The notes under the pieces are model-generated. The model made no database searches and was not told the DNA's origin. It saw only the letters and a program-made list of their open reading frames with translations. Shown here piece by piece: positions 54,133 through 63,410 of a DNA stretch of 64,000 nucleotides (position 1 is the first letter of the stretch; each line of letters starts with the position of its first letter). The position numbers and the translations under genes were made by a program. The stretch comes from Adonisia turfae CCMR0081 (lineage in GTDB: Bacteria; Cyanobacteriota; Cyanobacteriia; Phormidesmidales; Phormidesmidaceae): contig NZ_QXHD01000004.1 of the NCBI RefSeq assembly GCF_011009555.1, forward strand, positions 6,072,258 to 6,136,257, in the 5' to 3' direction.

Positions 54133-55245
54133 TTAAGCCGCCAACGCTGGATAGTCTACATAACCCTTACGATCGTGGGTATAAAACGTAGCCGGATCTG
54201 CTTCATTCAGGGGCGCACCTTGCTTAAAACGCTCGACCAAATCAGGGTTAGCAATAAAGGGAATGCCGTAGGCAATTGCATCTGCTTCATTATTCTGAAG
54301 GGCGTCTGCTCCCGTTTCTGCACCATAGCCTCCATTCAAAAAGATGGGTCCCTTAAAGGCCTGACGCAGATGGGGGGTGATTCGCTCAACGCCGTCTGCG
54401 GCTGCCATAAAATGGCCCGGCAAGGCTTCTATGATGTGGAGATAAGCTAGATTAAATCGGTTCAAAGCTGTCGCCACATAGGTAAACGTAGTTAGAGGAT
54501 TGCTGTCTTTCATACCGTTGAAGGCGACATAGGGTGACAATCGTACACCAACGCGATCGCAACTCCATGCCTTCACCACAGCTTCTGTAACCTCTAGCAA
54601 AAACCGAGCCCGATTTTCCACACTACCGCCATAGGTGTCAGTACGCTGATTAGAGCCATCTCGTAAGAATTGATCGATCAGATAACCATTGGCTGCATGG
54701 ATTTCTACACCGTCAAATCCGGCTGCTTTGGCATTGAGAGTGGCTGTGACATACTGCTCAACGATACCTGGAATCTCTTCTAACGTCAGGGGGCGGGGAG
54801 CGACATAGGGCTTTTTGCCAAGGGGCGTATGAATCTCTCCTTGCAGGGCAATGGCCGAAGCAGATACCGGTAACTCACCATTGGGTTGAAAGTCAGGGTG
54901 AGACGCCCGCCCGGTATGCCACAGCTGTAGAACAATCTTGCCACCTCGCTGATGGACAGCCTCGGTAATCTTTTGCCAACCGGCGATCTGTTCAGCAGTG
55001 TAAATGCCAGGGGATTGTTGCCAGCCAGCTGCCTGTTCAGAAATTTGTGTGGCTTCAGAAATAATCAGGCCGGCACTGGCTCGTTGGTTGTAGTATTCCA
55101 GCATCAGGTCGTTGGGGATGCGGGATACCCCAGACCGGGCGCGGGTTAACGGAGCCATGATAATGCGGTTGGGAATTGCGATCGCGCCCAATTGCAAAGG
55201 TTGAAAAAGCACGGCTAATGCTGGGTCAGCTGTAGCGGTAACCAT
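54133..55245 (-). CDS. Old Yellow Enzyme-family FMN ene-reductase
   Basis: NAD(P)H-dependent flavoprotein reducing activated C=C bonds or nitro-compounds, 370 residues. The TIM-barrel starts LFQPLQLGAIAIPNRIIMAPLTRARS. LQLWHTGRASHPDF, GFDGVEIHAANGYLIDQFLRDGSNQRTDTYGGS and FLNGGYGAETG are all typical. AAGGAAAG precedes the ATG. Its own promoter region carries nested palindromes (55265-55295), suggesting control by a dimeric regulator responding to electrophiles or oxidants. Confidence 0.94.
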   Translation of the reverse strand: MVTATADPALAVLFQPLQLGAIAIPNRIIMAPLTRARSGVSRIPNDLMLEYYNQRASAGLIISEATQISEQAAGWQQSPGIYTAEQIAGWQKITEAVHQRGGKIVLQLWHTGRASHPDFQPNGELPVSASAIALQGEIHTPLGKKPYVAPRPLTLEEIPGIVEQYVTATLNAKAAGFDGVEIHAANGYLIDQFLRDGSNQRTDTYGGSVENRARFLLEVTEAVVKAWSCDRVGVRLSPYVAFNGMKDSNPLTTFTYVATALNRFNLAYLHIIEALPGHFMAAADGVERITPHLRQAFKGPIFLNGGYGAETGADALQNNEADAIAYGIPFIANPDLVERFKQGAPLNEADPATFYTHDRKGYVDYPALAA

Positions 55246-55264
55246 AAAAAACTTTCCTTATTCA

Positions 55265-55295
55265 ATAGTTCGAAAGTTTCGAATAATCGAACTAT
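55265..55295. promoter_or_regulatory. Nested palindromic operator upstream of the Old Yellow Enzyme gene
   Basis: A perfect 15-base palindrome TTCGAAAGTTTCGAA lies at 55269-55283. It overlaps a second inverted repeat, ATAGTTCGA (55265-55273) with TCGAACTAT (55287-55295). It is 20-50 bases upstream of the start codon. This fits binding of a dimeric repressor such as TetR, MarR or ArsR type; no regulator gene is adjacent. Confidence 0.65.
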
Positions 55296-55392
55296 AGCTT
55301 GCTAATCGACAAATCGGCAACTGTGATTCAGGGGTGGTTACTTCACAATTTGGGTTGATGGCATAGGAGATTGTCCTTGCCGACCGTAATGT

Positions 55393-56181
55393 CTATTGTG
55401 TAAAACTTGGGTCAATGCTAACCCACATCACCAGATCAAATTGCTCGGACTGAATCGATGCGTCCAAGATCCGCATAGTAATGCCGGACTCTTCCAGGCG
55501 ACGTAGGCTCAGGCGATCACCCAAATTCTTGGTGAATGCTTCCAGCAACTGTTCTGGTGCTTCGCTGTCATTGACCGACATTTCCGGGTCTATCAAAATC
55601 AAGCGATGACCATTTTCAATGGTAAAGCCAGTCTGAGCCTTGATTTTTAATCCTTCCCCCAGGCTCGGCTCAGAGAGATCCAGCTCTAGCTGGAGGCGAT
55701 TGTCGGGTAAAAAAGTTGCCTTAGGATTACTAAACTGATAGCGGCTAGCTTCACGGGACTGGGCCGCATTTCCTAAGTTAATTTCAATGTTGTTAAGCCG
55801 TTCTGTAAATTCCGGTGACAGCAGATACTCGTTGAGATCTTCTGGTGTAATTACCAAATGAAGTGCGCCATTTAAGGGCTCATCGAGGGCTACTTTGCCG
55901 CGTCTGAGTTTGTTGAAATCTAGATCAATGGGGTCAGTGTCCAGGTCTGCGATCGCAACCCGAAACCCTTCCACCGGATACATACCCCGCACACCCACCT
56001 GTAGCCGGTTGATCTTACCCTTCAGCAAGTTTAAATTCGAGCCATTATCCACCCGTACCTGAATATCTTCCACTCCATTGAGCCGAGCCCGCAGCGCATT
56101 TTCGGCCAGGGTATCCAGGCCCAAGCCAATGGGTGAACCGATAAAAATCAGGCTAGAAAGCAGGATTGAAATAAATTCCAT
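55393..56181 (-). CDS. DUF2993 (LmeA-like) protein
   Basis: The protein has 262 residues. An N-terminal hydrophobic segment (about 3-22) is followed by a domain that starts LGLDTLAENALRARLNGVEDIQVRVDNGSNLNLLKGKINRLQV, the pattern of DUF2993. Related actinobacterial LmeA proteins bind phosphoinositides at the cell envelope. The role in cyanobacteria is not known; lipid binding is a reasonable guess. It lies 54 bases after proS on the same strand. Confidence 0.85.
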   Translation of the reverse strand: MEFISILLSSLIFIGSPIGLGLDTLAENALRARLNGVEDIQVRVDNGSNLNLLKGKINRLQVGVRGMYPVEGFRVAIADLDTDPIDLDFNKLRRGKVALDEPLNGALHLVITPEDLNEYLLSPEFTERLNNIEINLGNAAQSREASRYQFSNPKATFLPDNRLQLELDLSEPSLGEGLKIKAQTGFTIENGHRLILIDPEMSVNDSEAPEQLLEAFTKNLGDRLSLRRLEESGITMRILDASIQSEQFDLVMWVSIDPSFTQ

Positions 56182-56235
56182 GGCCTACAAAAATAATTGC
56201 CATCAAAACTGTAGGGGTATCCCAGGGTGAGGGAA

Positions 56236-58041
56236 TCACCCAATGGCATCGTCAACCCATTGCTTGATGGTGCTGACCACCTCGTCTACGGCCAGCTCAA
56301 CCGATTCGCCATCAGCCCGCTTGACCGCTTCTACCTTACCCTCTTTCAATGAGCGCCCGGTCACTACCCGGAAAGGAATACCGATGAGTTCAGAATCTTT
56401 GAATTTCACACCGGCCCGTTCTTTACGGTCATCTAGCAACGTTTCTACACCGGCTGCATTTAGCTCTTCGTAAAGCTTCTCAGCGGCGGCCATCTGGTCC
56501 GCATCGTTGATGTTGGGCACGACAACGACGGCCTGGTAGGGGGCGATCGCAACTGGCCAAATAATGCCATTCTTGTCATAGGACTGCTCTACTGCAGCCT
56601 GGGCCAGACGGGATACGCCGATGCCGTAGCAACCCATGACCAATGGCTGAGACTTACCACCTTCATCGGTGTACGTTGCGCCCATGGCAGTAGAATATTT
56701 GGTGCCCAGCTGGAAAATGTGGCCGATTTCGATGCCCCGTGCAGTTTGAATGGTTTGGCTAGGGTCGTGGACAGCGCGATCACCAGCATTGGCCTTGCGG
56801 ATATCTATCACGATCTCGGGCAGGGTGAACTGGTCACCCCAGTTAGCACCGACCACGTGGTAGCCCTTCTCATTGGCCCCAGTGGCAAAATTCTTGAGGT
56901 CTACAGCCGTTTCATCCACCAGCCGCAGAAACTTGGGCGCTACATTGTCCAGCGTTTGAATGTAGTCATCGGAAATATCGGGGGCAATGTAGCCCAGGGG
57001 TAACGGCTTGGTCGCCCATTTGGCTTGGGCCTCGGGGTCGGGCACTTCTAAGGACAATAGAGTAGACGCATCATAATCTGCCGCCAGATTAGTCAGGGCA
57101 TTTTGCAACTTAGTATCGTTGACGTCCTGGTCTCCCCGGATATTGATCAACACCAGTACCGTTTTGCCATTGTCATAGACCGCCTGGTACAGAACGTTTT
57201 TGACGATCTGTGTGGGCGAGCAGTCTAGAAACTTCGCCATGGTCTCAATGGTGGACGTGTTAGGTGTCTCTAGTTTTTTGTATTCGCTAAATTCTGAAGG
57301 AACTGCATCAGCGGCTACAGATACTGCCTTTTCTACGTTAGCCGCGTATTTGCCATCCTCGGTATATAGCACCTCATCTTCGCCTGCGTCAGCCAGTACC
57401 ATAAACTCATGGGATCCCGAACCACCAATGGCACCAGAATCCGCTTCCACAGCACGAAACTTAAGTCCACAGCGACTCAAAATATTGCTGTAGGCCTGGT
57501 ACATATCCCCATAGGTGGCCTTGAGGCTATCCATATCCGCATGGAATGAATAGCCGTCTTTCATAATGAATTCGCGCCCCCGCATCAGGCCAAAACGAGG
57601 CCGAATTTCATCGCGAAATTTGGTTTGTATTTGATATAAATGGGTGGGCAGTTGCCGATAAGAGCGCACCATATCCCGCGCCACCATGGTGATGACTTCC
57701 TCGTGGGTAGGCCCCAGGGCTACTTCCTGCTGGCGACGATCCGTCAGGGCAAACATAATGCCTTCTGCCTTGGTGTAGGTGTCCCACCGCCCGGACTCTT
57801 GCCACAGTTCCGCAGGCTGTAGCTGAGGCAGCAAACACTCTTGGGCTCCAGTCCCATTCATTTCGTCGCGCACAATGGCCGATACCTTATTTAGAACCCG
57901 CAGCATCAGCGGCAAATAGGCAAATACACCGCTGGAAATTCGTCGGATATAACCCGCCCGTAGCATTAGCTTGTGGCTGGGAATCTCTGCTTCAGCAGGA
58001 TCCTCACGCAGCGTGACAAACAGCATCTGGGACAGGCGCAT
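56236..58041 (-). CDS. proS: Prolyl-tRNA synthetase
   Basis: Class II synthetase charging tRNA-Pro, 601 residues, bacterial type. The N-terminal catalytic core includes GPTHEEVITMVARDMVRSYRQLPTHLYQIQTKFRDEIRPRFGLMRGREFIMKDGYSFH. The YbaK-like editing insertion spans about 230-390. The ending motif GCYGIGVSRLAQAAVEQ and the anticodon-binding domain (VVVVPNINDADQMAAAEKLYEELNAAG) are present. The length is typical. Confidence 0.96.
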   Translation of the reverse strand: MRLSQMLFVTLREDPAEAEIPSHKLMLRAGYIRRISSGVFAYLPLMLRVLNKVSAIVRDEMNGTGAQECLLPQLQPAELWQESGRWDTYTKAEGIMFALTDRRQQEVALGPTHEEVITMVARDMVRSYRQLPTHLYQIQTKFRDEIRPRFGLMRGREFIMKDGYSFHADMDSLKATYGDMYQAYSNILSRCGLKFRAVEADSGAIGGSGSHEFMVLADAGEDEVLYTEDGKYAANVEKAVSVAADAVPSEFSEYKKLETPNTSTIETMAKFLDCSPTQIVKNVLYQAVYDNGKTVLVLINIRGDQDVNDTKLQNALTNLAADYDASTLLSLEVPDPEAQAKWATKPLPLGYIAPDISDDYIQTLDNVAPKFLRLVDETAVDLKNFATGANEKGYHVVGANWGDQFTLPEIVIDIRKANAGDRAVHDPSQTIQTARGIEIGHIFQLGTKYSTAMGATYTDEGGKSQPLVMGCYGIGVSRLAQAAVEQSYDKNGIIWPVAIAPYQAVVVVPNINDADQMAAAEKLYEELNAAGVETLLDDRKERAGVKFKDSELIGIPFRVVTGRSLKEGKVEAVKRADGESVELAVDEVVSTIKQWVDDAIG

Positions 58042-58165
58042 AATTCAGCAGGTTTTCACAACATCAACACAGTCTAGTGTATTAGGGTAAAGGGTTGCTG
58101 CATTGGGGCGAAAAATTTTAGAAGAGGGTAGGCACTGCCCATCCTCCTCTGATTCGGGCATGCTT

Positions 58166-59464
58166 CTACCTCGGTAGTTGCACGGTAAATGTTGTCTTTT
58201 GCTTGGTGCTCTTAAACCCAATGTTTCCACCCAAATTGCTCACCAACTGCTTGACTAAAGCCAGACCCAGACCGCTACCGCCATAGTTCTGCTGGTCCAG
58301 TTCAGGTACTCGATAAAACCTCTCGAAAATGTGGGGTTGATGATTGGCTGGAATCTGTACGCCTGTGTTTGCGATCGCAATTTCCACTGCTTTATCCGTT
58401 GCCTGGACTGCGATTTTGATGGTTTTTTTAGGAGGCGTATACTTGATTGCGTTGGTCATTAACTCGGTGATGGTACGTTCTAGCTGAGTGATGTCGCATT
58501 CCACTAACAGAGGTTCAGCAGGAATGTTGGTTTTTAGGGTTAACTCTTCTTGCTCTAATCTAGTCTCGAATGTGCGCAACAGTGAGGGTAGCCAATCGCT
58601 GAGGTTCATCAACATGGGTTCTGATGTTTTCTGATATTCAGGAAACATCAGGGTGATGAGATTGTCGACAAACTGTTTTTGTCTGCGACATTCTTGGCTA
58701 AGTAAGCTCAACACTTTTAGTACAGTGCTGCGCTGGGGCACCTTTCGCCATGAGACGTCTTTGAAAATTCTTTCTAAGGTTTGGGTGGAGAGTTGGATAT
58801 TCCCTAGGGGAACAAATAGTTCGTGGGAGATGAGCTGTAGAAATTCATCCTTGGCTTGGCGTAATTGATGAATTTCTGTTTTCTGGATGTTAACTGTCTG
58901 GGTCAGTTGGGTTTGGTGCAATGCGATCGCAAGACAATCAACAATCTGTTGTAACTCCTTGATTTCAGTCTCATCAAAGGTTTCACCCTTACGGCGGATT
59001 GCCCAAACACTACCCAGCAAAGTTGTTTGATGTAACATTGGACAGCCTAGCCAAGGTAAAGACGTTGTTGCACCATTTTCTATGCCTAGTTGTTGAGTGT
59101 TCAGCAGCAAGGACTTACCCAGTTTGGAAGGCTTATAAAATTCCCAAACTTTGTCGAGGTTACGGGAATGGTTGAGTGGAATTGACCAACCAGTACCCAC
59201 GTTGCCAACCAAGGTGGCAGTGCGTTGGTTCTCATCCACTAGTTCTATTTGGCAACCCTTCAGCTTGAAGTTCTCGGCGATGGCTGTCGGTAACCAGTGA
59301 ATCAACTCTTCAAAAGTACCCCCTTGGAGAGTCGTGAATAAAATCTTTTGCATCAGGGTTTGATAACTGCGGGCAGTATGGGAACCTGCAAAAGATATGT
59401 TGAACCGGTCTGAATCACTCGTTTCAGACTGCAATGGATTGCCTTCGAATCCGTTACTTATCAA
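58166..59464 (-). CDS. GAF-domain sensor histidine kinase
   Basis: The protein has 432 residues and no membrane helices, so it is a cytoplasmic sensor. A GAF-like domain (about 40-185) precedes a HisKA dimerisation helix with the phospho-accepting His in LISHELFVPL. The HATPase domain has N-box ITELMTNAIKYTPP and G-box GSGLGLALVKQLVSNLGG. No response regulator is adjacent on the same strand; an OmpR-type regulator lies about 950 bases away in the opposite direction. The ligand or chromophore is unknown, and no bilin-type Cys motif is obvious. Confidence 0.9.
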   Translation of the reverse strand: MISNGFEGNPLQSETSDSDRFNISFAGSHTARSYQTLMQKILFTTLQGGTFEELIHWLPTAIAENFKLKGCQIELVDENQRTATLVGNVGTGWSIPLNHSRNLDKVWEFYKPSKLGKSLLLNTQQLGIENGATTSLPWLGCPMLHQTTLLGSVWAIRRKGETFDETEIKELQQIVDCLAIALHQTQLTQTVNIQKTEIHQLRQAKDEFLQLISHELFVPLGNIQLSTQTLERIFKDVSWRKVPQRSTVLKVLSLLSQECRRQKQFVDNLITLMFPEYQKTSEPMLMNLSDWLPSLLRTFETRLEQEELTLKTNIPAEPLLVECDITQLERTITELMTNAIKYTPPKKTIKIAVQATDKAVEIAIANTGVQIPANHQPHIFERFYRVPELDQQNYGGSGLGLALVKQLVSNLGGNIGFKSTKQKTTFTVQLPR

Positions 59465-60413
59465 AAGTCGACCTAGCCTCCTAAATCCAAGTCGCTTTCA
59501 GCTAGTAGCCATGTCATACCTACTAGCTACCTGCTATTAAAACATATGTAAAAGTTAGACATCCATAAAAGTCTTAGCTTCTTGGATAGCTAAGACATCA
59601 TTGCATAGATTATCTAGTGTATTAATGAGGTGCTTTAATCAATAGTTATAAACCTGATATGAGTTAGGTATTGTCCTGGTCCATATCTGCATGGAAACGT
59701 TTATCGAGAAATCAGTTTACTAGAAAGTAGTACATTGAAAAATGGTGATGAATACCCCTATAACTCACTGAGCAATAATGTATCTAAAGACGTTCATCAA
59801 TATGACTCTGTGGGCAAAATTAAGGGAGCAATCAACGGGCCTTTCAAGGTTAAAAAACTTAAAACAATAACAATTACTAGCCCTTTAACTAATCATTTAA
59901 ACCTTTATTCTAACTTTCTAAACATATAGATACCAAGGCGACCGATTTATAACCTCGCATGAAACTCGCTAAAAGTATTAGACTCCAGCGCCTGGCGAAC
60001 GTCGATTGAGCGACACATTAATTTAAAAATGTATCGAATTATTAAGGGCCTCTCTCATTAGTGAGGGATTAGGATTTAACCAGACCTTTCAAATGCTACA
60101 GTAGCTAACTAGTAAGACTTCATCAATATAGGCAGATTTAGCAAGATTAAGGGGACTTGGATGCAGCAAGAAAGTAATTAAGTCACTTTTAATTCCTCTT
60201 TGAGGAAAGTTTTTTCTTCGGTACTATGGCGTATGGGTAGGTATTATTTCCTTACTCATAGGTTAGTTATTTGGCTAGTTATTCATTGTTTATCTAGCTA
60301 TCTACGAGTACCCCAATTGTTTTTGCCGATTTATCCTCCACGATGCTCCGAATGAGCAAAATTAACGCCCTGTGGCGCTCATTTTGCGGGGCTTTGTATT
60401 GAGGTTATATCAG
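59465..60413. other. Long intergenic region, candidate for an unannotated RNA
   Basis: About 950 bases between divergent genes without a credible protein gene; the 64-codon frame at 59735-59929 has no gene-like character. It is AT-rich. A hairpin with a T-run lies at 60193-60215. Confidence 0.5.
60193..60215 (+). terminator. Hairpin plus T-run inside the long intergenic region
   Basis: TTCCTC (60193-60198), a 3-base loop and GAGGAA (60202-60207) are followed by AGTTTTTTC. No gene ends here, so it may end a small RNA or be an attenuator upstream of the OmpR-type regulator. Confidence 0.45.
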
Positions 60414-61127
60414 GTGGGTAACTTTAAGGCTGTCATCCTAATTGCTGAGGATGAGGTTCACATCCGTAATGCTTTACAGCGAAATCTCATTAAGGCTGGA
60501 TTTGATGTGATTCTGGCCTCAGATGGTGAGGAAACCATGGCTCAATTTAGAGCTAATGTGGTTGACCTTGTTGTCTTGGATGTCCTGATGCCTAAGTTGG
60601 ATGGTTTGCAGGTGTGTCAGCTGATTCGGCAAGAATCGGATGTGCCGATCATTATGGCCACTGTCTTAGGGAGTCCAGCAGATCGAGTGACTGGATTAGA
60701 TCTGGGGGCTAATGACTACATTGTTAAGCCATTTTCGAGTCGAGAGCTGATTGCGCGCATTCGATCGATACTTAGGCGGGTATCTCCAGGTGTTCGTGGT
60801 ACATTAGCGGATCGAAGTGTTGATACGACTGTGGTTTCTGTCGGTGATCTTGTTCTCTATCCCCAAACTCGAAAAGTCTATGGGCAAAATGCATATATCC
60901 GGCTGACTGAAATAGAGTTTTATATTCTATATTTTTTGGTTCAAACTCCAGGTCAAATCTTGACGCGAGAGAATATTTTGCAACAGGTATGGGGATATAC
61001 TGCGGATGCTGATTTGAATACTAAGGCCCTAGATGTTCACATTTCGCGCCTGAGAACAAAGCTAGGTCATAGCACGGTGCGGATTATGACTATTCAAGGA
61101 CATGGTTATATGTTGCTTGCCCGGTAG
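60414..61127 (+). CDS. OmpR/PhoB-family response regulator
   Basis: The protein has 237 residues from a GTG at 60414 (GAGG nine bases upstream; the frame extends to 60372 without family similarity). The receiver domain has acidic pair AEDE, phospho-acceptor Asp in VVLDVLMPK, and KPF. The C-terminal winged helix (about 145-235) ends DVHISRLRTKLGHSTVRIMTIQGHGYML. It is similar in style to RpaB/Ycf27-type regulators but not clearly that orthologue. A palindromic repeat supplies its TAG stop codon. Confidence 0.93.
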   Translation: MGNFKAVILIAEDEVHIRNALQRNLIKAGFDVILASDGEETMAQFRANVVDLVVLDVLMPKLDGLQVCQLIRQESDVPIIMATVLGSPADRVTGLDLGANDYIVKPFSSRELIARIRSILRRVSPGVRGTLADRSVDTTVVSVGDLVLYPQTRKVYGQNAYIRLTEIEFYILYFLVQTPGQILTRENILQQVWGYTADADLNTKALDVHISRLRTKLGHSTVRIMTIQGHGYMLLAR

Positions 61128-61175
61128 GGGCGATTGATTCCTGGTTTGGGGGCGTTGCATACAACGCGCCCCTAC
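61124..61175. repeat. GTAGGGGCG palindrome carrying stop codons of two convergent genes
   Basis: GTAGGGGCG (61124-61132) and CGCCCCTAC (61167-61175) form the outer stem, and GCGTTG/CAACGC (61152-61167) the inner one. The TAG in the left arm is the stop of the response regulator. The complementary CTA in the right arm is the stop of the ybaK-like gene. The element may also act as a bidirectional terminator. Confidence 0.75.
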
Positions 61176-61639
61176 ATCGCGATAGCTCCCACGGTGGCCT
61201 GGGTTGCCTTGATGTAATCCTGGGGAGTTAGCCATAGCATGGCCCCACGCATACCGGCGGATACGGCAATGTGGTCGTGGGCCTCAATCCATTCGTCTAC
61301 GTAGGTGGGATAGTGCCTTTTGCAGGCAAGGGCGGTAACGCCGCCTCGGATGTAGCCGGTTAGAGGCTGCACTTCTTTGAGGGGAACCGGTAGTACTTTT
61401 CGGTCTTTGGTGAGTTTAGCTAAGGCTTTGAGGTTGAGTTGGGCATTGGCAGCCAGCACAGCTAAGCAAATACCGTTGCGATCGCCACGAATGACTAGAG
61501 TCTTAAACACCTGATCATGGGGCAGGCCTAGTTTGTCGGCTGTAGCGCCAGCCACTAAATTATTGGGATCTACCGGGTAGGTCAGGATCCCATAGTCAAT
61601 GTCCAAAGCGTCTAGAAGACGAGCCGCATTGGTTTTCAT
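61172..61639 (-). CDS. ybaK: YbaK-type Cys-tRNA(Pro) deacylase
   Basis: Free-standing trans-editing enzyme that hydrolyses mischarged Cys-tRNA-Pro, 155 residues. DQVFKTLVIRGD (with the key Lys), LTGYIRGGVTALACKRHYPTYVDE and VSAGMRGAMLWLTPQDYI match YbaK/EbsC. Its function complements the ProRS encoded 3 kb away. The stop codon falls in the right arm of the palindrome at 61124-61175. Confidence 0.92.
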   Translation of the reverse strand: MKTNAARLLDALDIDYGILTYPVDPNNLVAGATADKLGLPHDQVFKTLVIRGDRNGICLAVLAANAQLNLKALAKLTKDRKVLPVPLKEVQPLTGYIRGGVTALACKRHYPTYVDEWIEAHDHIAVSAGMRGAMLWLTPQDYIKATQATVGAIAM

Positions 61640-61666
61640 CTTTGGTGTGCAATCAATGGTGCCAAA

Positions 61667-63337
61667 TCATTGTTGCTGGGATATCTCCACATGTCCAATG
61701 GCAAATTGATTGCGACCGTTGGATTTTGCTTGATAAAGCCCCTGATCGGCGGCGGCAATGATTGCTTCGTAAGTGCCTGGGTCGGTGGATGTCACACTGC
61801 CAATACCTAGACTGACCGTCAGCCATGGGCTAACGTCTGAAAGACGATGTTCAATGTGCAGTGCATGGACAGCCGCTCGAATTGTCTCTGCCACGTGTTG
61901 TGCCCCTTTCCCGATTGTATTGGGTAGCACGACCGCAAATTCCTCTCCACCATAGCGAGCGACAAAGTCAGGTTCGCGCTTGACAGCCGTTTTGAGTGCT
62001 TGAGCCACCTCTTGGAGACAGGCATCTCCCGCCTGGTGACCATAGGTGTCGTTGTAGAGTTTGAAATAATCGATATCGCAAAGAATCAGTGTTAGGGGGG
62101 TGTTGTTACGAGCTTTCCATGCCTTGTCGAGAAATTCATCAAAAGCCCGACGATTGGCGATTTGCGTGAGGCCATCTACCCGTGCCAGGGCTGTCAGTGC
62201 CTGGTTCTGCTGTTGCAGTGCCTGGGCATTTTCCTTATGGGCAGTAATATCTGTGGCTGTTCCTAGCAACTGTTGTGGTGTGCCGTCTGAATTCCATTGA
62301 AAAATAGTTTCTCGGCATAACATCCACAACCAATCGCCTTGTTTATGGCGAAAGCGATATTCATTCTCCACAATCTCACCCCGGGTCGACGTTGCCAGAT
62401 GCTTGCGGGTTTGGTGAATGGCTTGGATAGTTTCAGCATGGGCCAGTCTTTCTAAAAACTGGGCTCCAAATTTTTGAATTTCTTCAGGAGAATACCCCAG
62501 AATATTCTTCATGTAACCGTTAATGTAGTAGTTTTCACCACTGGCAAAATCATTTACATACAGAATATTAGTACTGGCATTCAGGATGCCTTGAATAAAG
62601 TGCTGACTCTCATGCCAGGCTTGTTCAGCCTGCTGCCGCTCAATCATTTCGAGCTTGAGTTGACGTTTTTGTTTGCTTAAAATTTTTTGTTTTTTTTGTT
62701 CGCTGGCATGGCTAATAGCTAGAGCAATGAGACCAGCGGCTGTAATCATGAAATGCTTATGTGCTGCCTGCCAGACCCTGGGAGATTCTTGCTGATTACA
62801 GCAGAGAACGCCAACTACTTGGGTTTGATGGTAAATGGGAATTTCAATTAAGGCGGTAATGGTCTGCTCTTGACCGGATAAATAGGGAGGAAACAGTAAT
62901 AGGGGAGCGTCTTTGTCATCTGTTGATGATGGTTGCCCTAACTGTTTACCTGGCTGTTTGCCTAACTGATTAGTAGTGGCGTCACCCGTATTGAGGACAA
63001 GCCAATTTTGCTGGGTTAAGCAATGAAAATAGTCGATATGGTTGTCTACATGCAGCTGGCTTAGCGGGGTATTGGCAGCATGGGGACCGTAATCAGCCAC
63101 TAATTGAAATAGGTTACGGTCCTCGGTGTATAACCAAACCTGACAGTTGGTTGTACCTAGATTTTTAACAATGGAATATGTAACAGCGGCGGTAGCGGCC
63201 TCTACATCACCGCTGTAGATTGCTGCACATTGGCTTAGCTCTAAAAGTGCTTGTGATAAGGCATGGTGAGGTGAATGACTGTCTAAAAAAACAGGCGTGA
63301 CCAATGGCTGATTAGATTGCTCAGGCGCAAGCGACAT
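61667..63337 (-). CDS. GAF-PAS-GGDEF diguanylate cyclase
   Basis: Makes the second messenger c-di-GMP. It has 556 residues from the ATG at 63337; a GTG at 63406 would extend it through an inverted repeat and is less likely. A GAF-like domain (about 30-215), a coiled linker, a PAS/PAC domain (about 245-370, ending LLGTATDITAHKENAQ) and a GGDEF domain follow in order. The active site is YGGEEFAVVLP, and an RxxD inhibitory site (REPD) lies exactly five residues before GGEEF, so product inhibition is expected. The protein is cytoplasmic. The sensed signal is unknown. Confidence 0.92.
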   Translation of the reverse strand: MSLAPEQSNQPLVTPVFLDSHSPHHALSQALLELSQCAAIYSGDVEAATAAVTYSIVKNLGTTNCQVWLYTEDRNLFQLVADYGPHAANTPLSQLHVDNHIDYFHCLTQQNWLVLNTGDATTNQLGKQPGKQLGQPSSTDDKDAPLLLFPPYLSGQEQTITALIEIPIYHQTQVVGVLCCNQQESPRVWQAAHKHFMITAAGLIALAISHASEQKKQKILSKQKRQLKLEMIERQQAEQAWHESQHFIQGILNASTNILYVNDFASGENYYINGYMKNILGYSPEEIQKFGAQFLERLAHAETIQAIHQTRKHLATSTRGEIVENEYRFRHKQGDWLWMLCRETIFQWNSDGTPQQLLGTATDITAHKENAQALQQQNQALTALARVDGLTQIANRRAFDEFLDKAWKARNNTPLTLILCDIDYFKLYNDTYGHQAGDACLQEVAQALKTAVKREPDFVARYGGEEFAVVLPNTIGKGAQHVAETIRAAVHALHIEHRLSDVSPWLTVSLGIGSVTSTDPGTYEAIIAAADQGLYQAKSNGRNQFAIGHVEISQQQ

Positions 63338-63363
63338 CCCAACTGATGAAGAATGGATCAAGC

Positions 63364-63410
63364 TGATGTGAAACTCCGATTGGGTTACATTCAACCGGAG
63401 TTCCACATCA
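63364..63410. promoter_or_regulatory. 15-bp inverted repeat upstream of the GGDEF gene
   Basis: TGATGTGAAACTCCG (63364-63378) is complementary to CGGAGTTCCACATCA (63396-63410) at 14 of 15 positions, with a 17-base spacer. It sits between sufS and the GGDEF gene, just upstream of the latter's ATG. It could be an mRNA hairpin or an operator. There is no T-run for termination. Confidence 0.55.

Noticed and set aside
59735..59929. 64-codon frame in the long intergenic region
   Set aside because: It lacks a start with a ribosome site and its sequence is low-complexity; not accepted as a gene.
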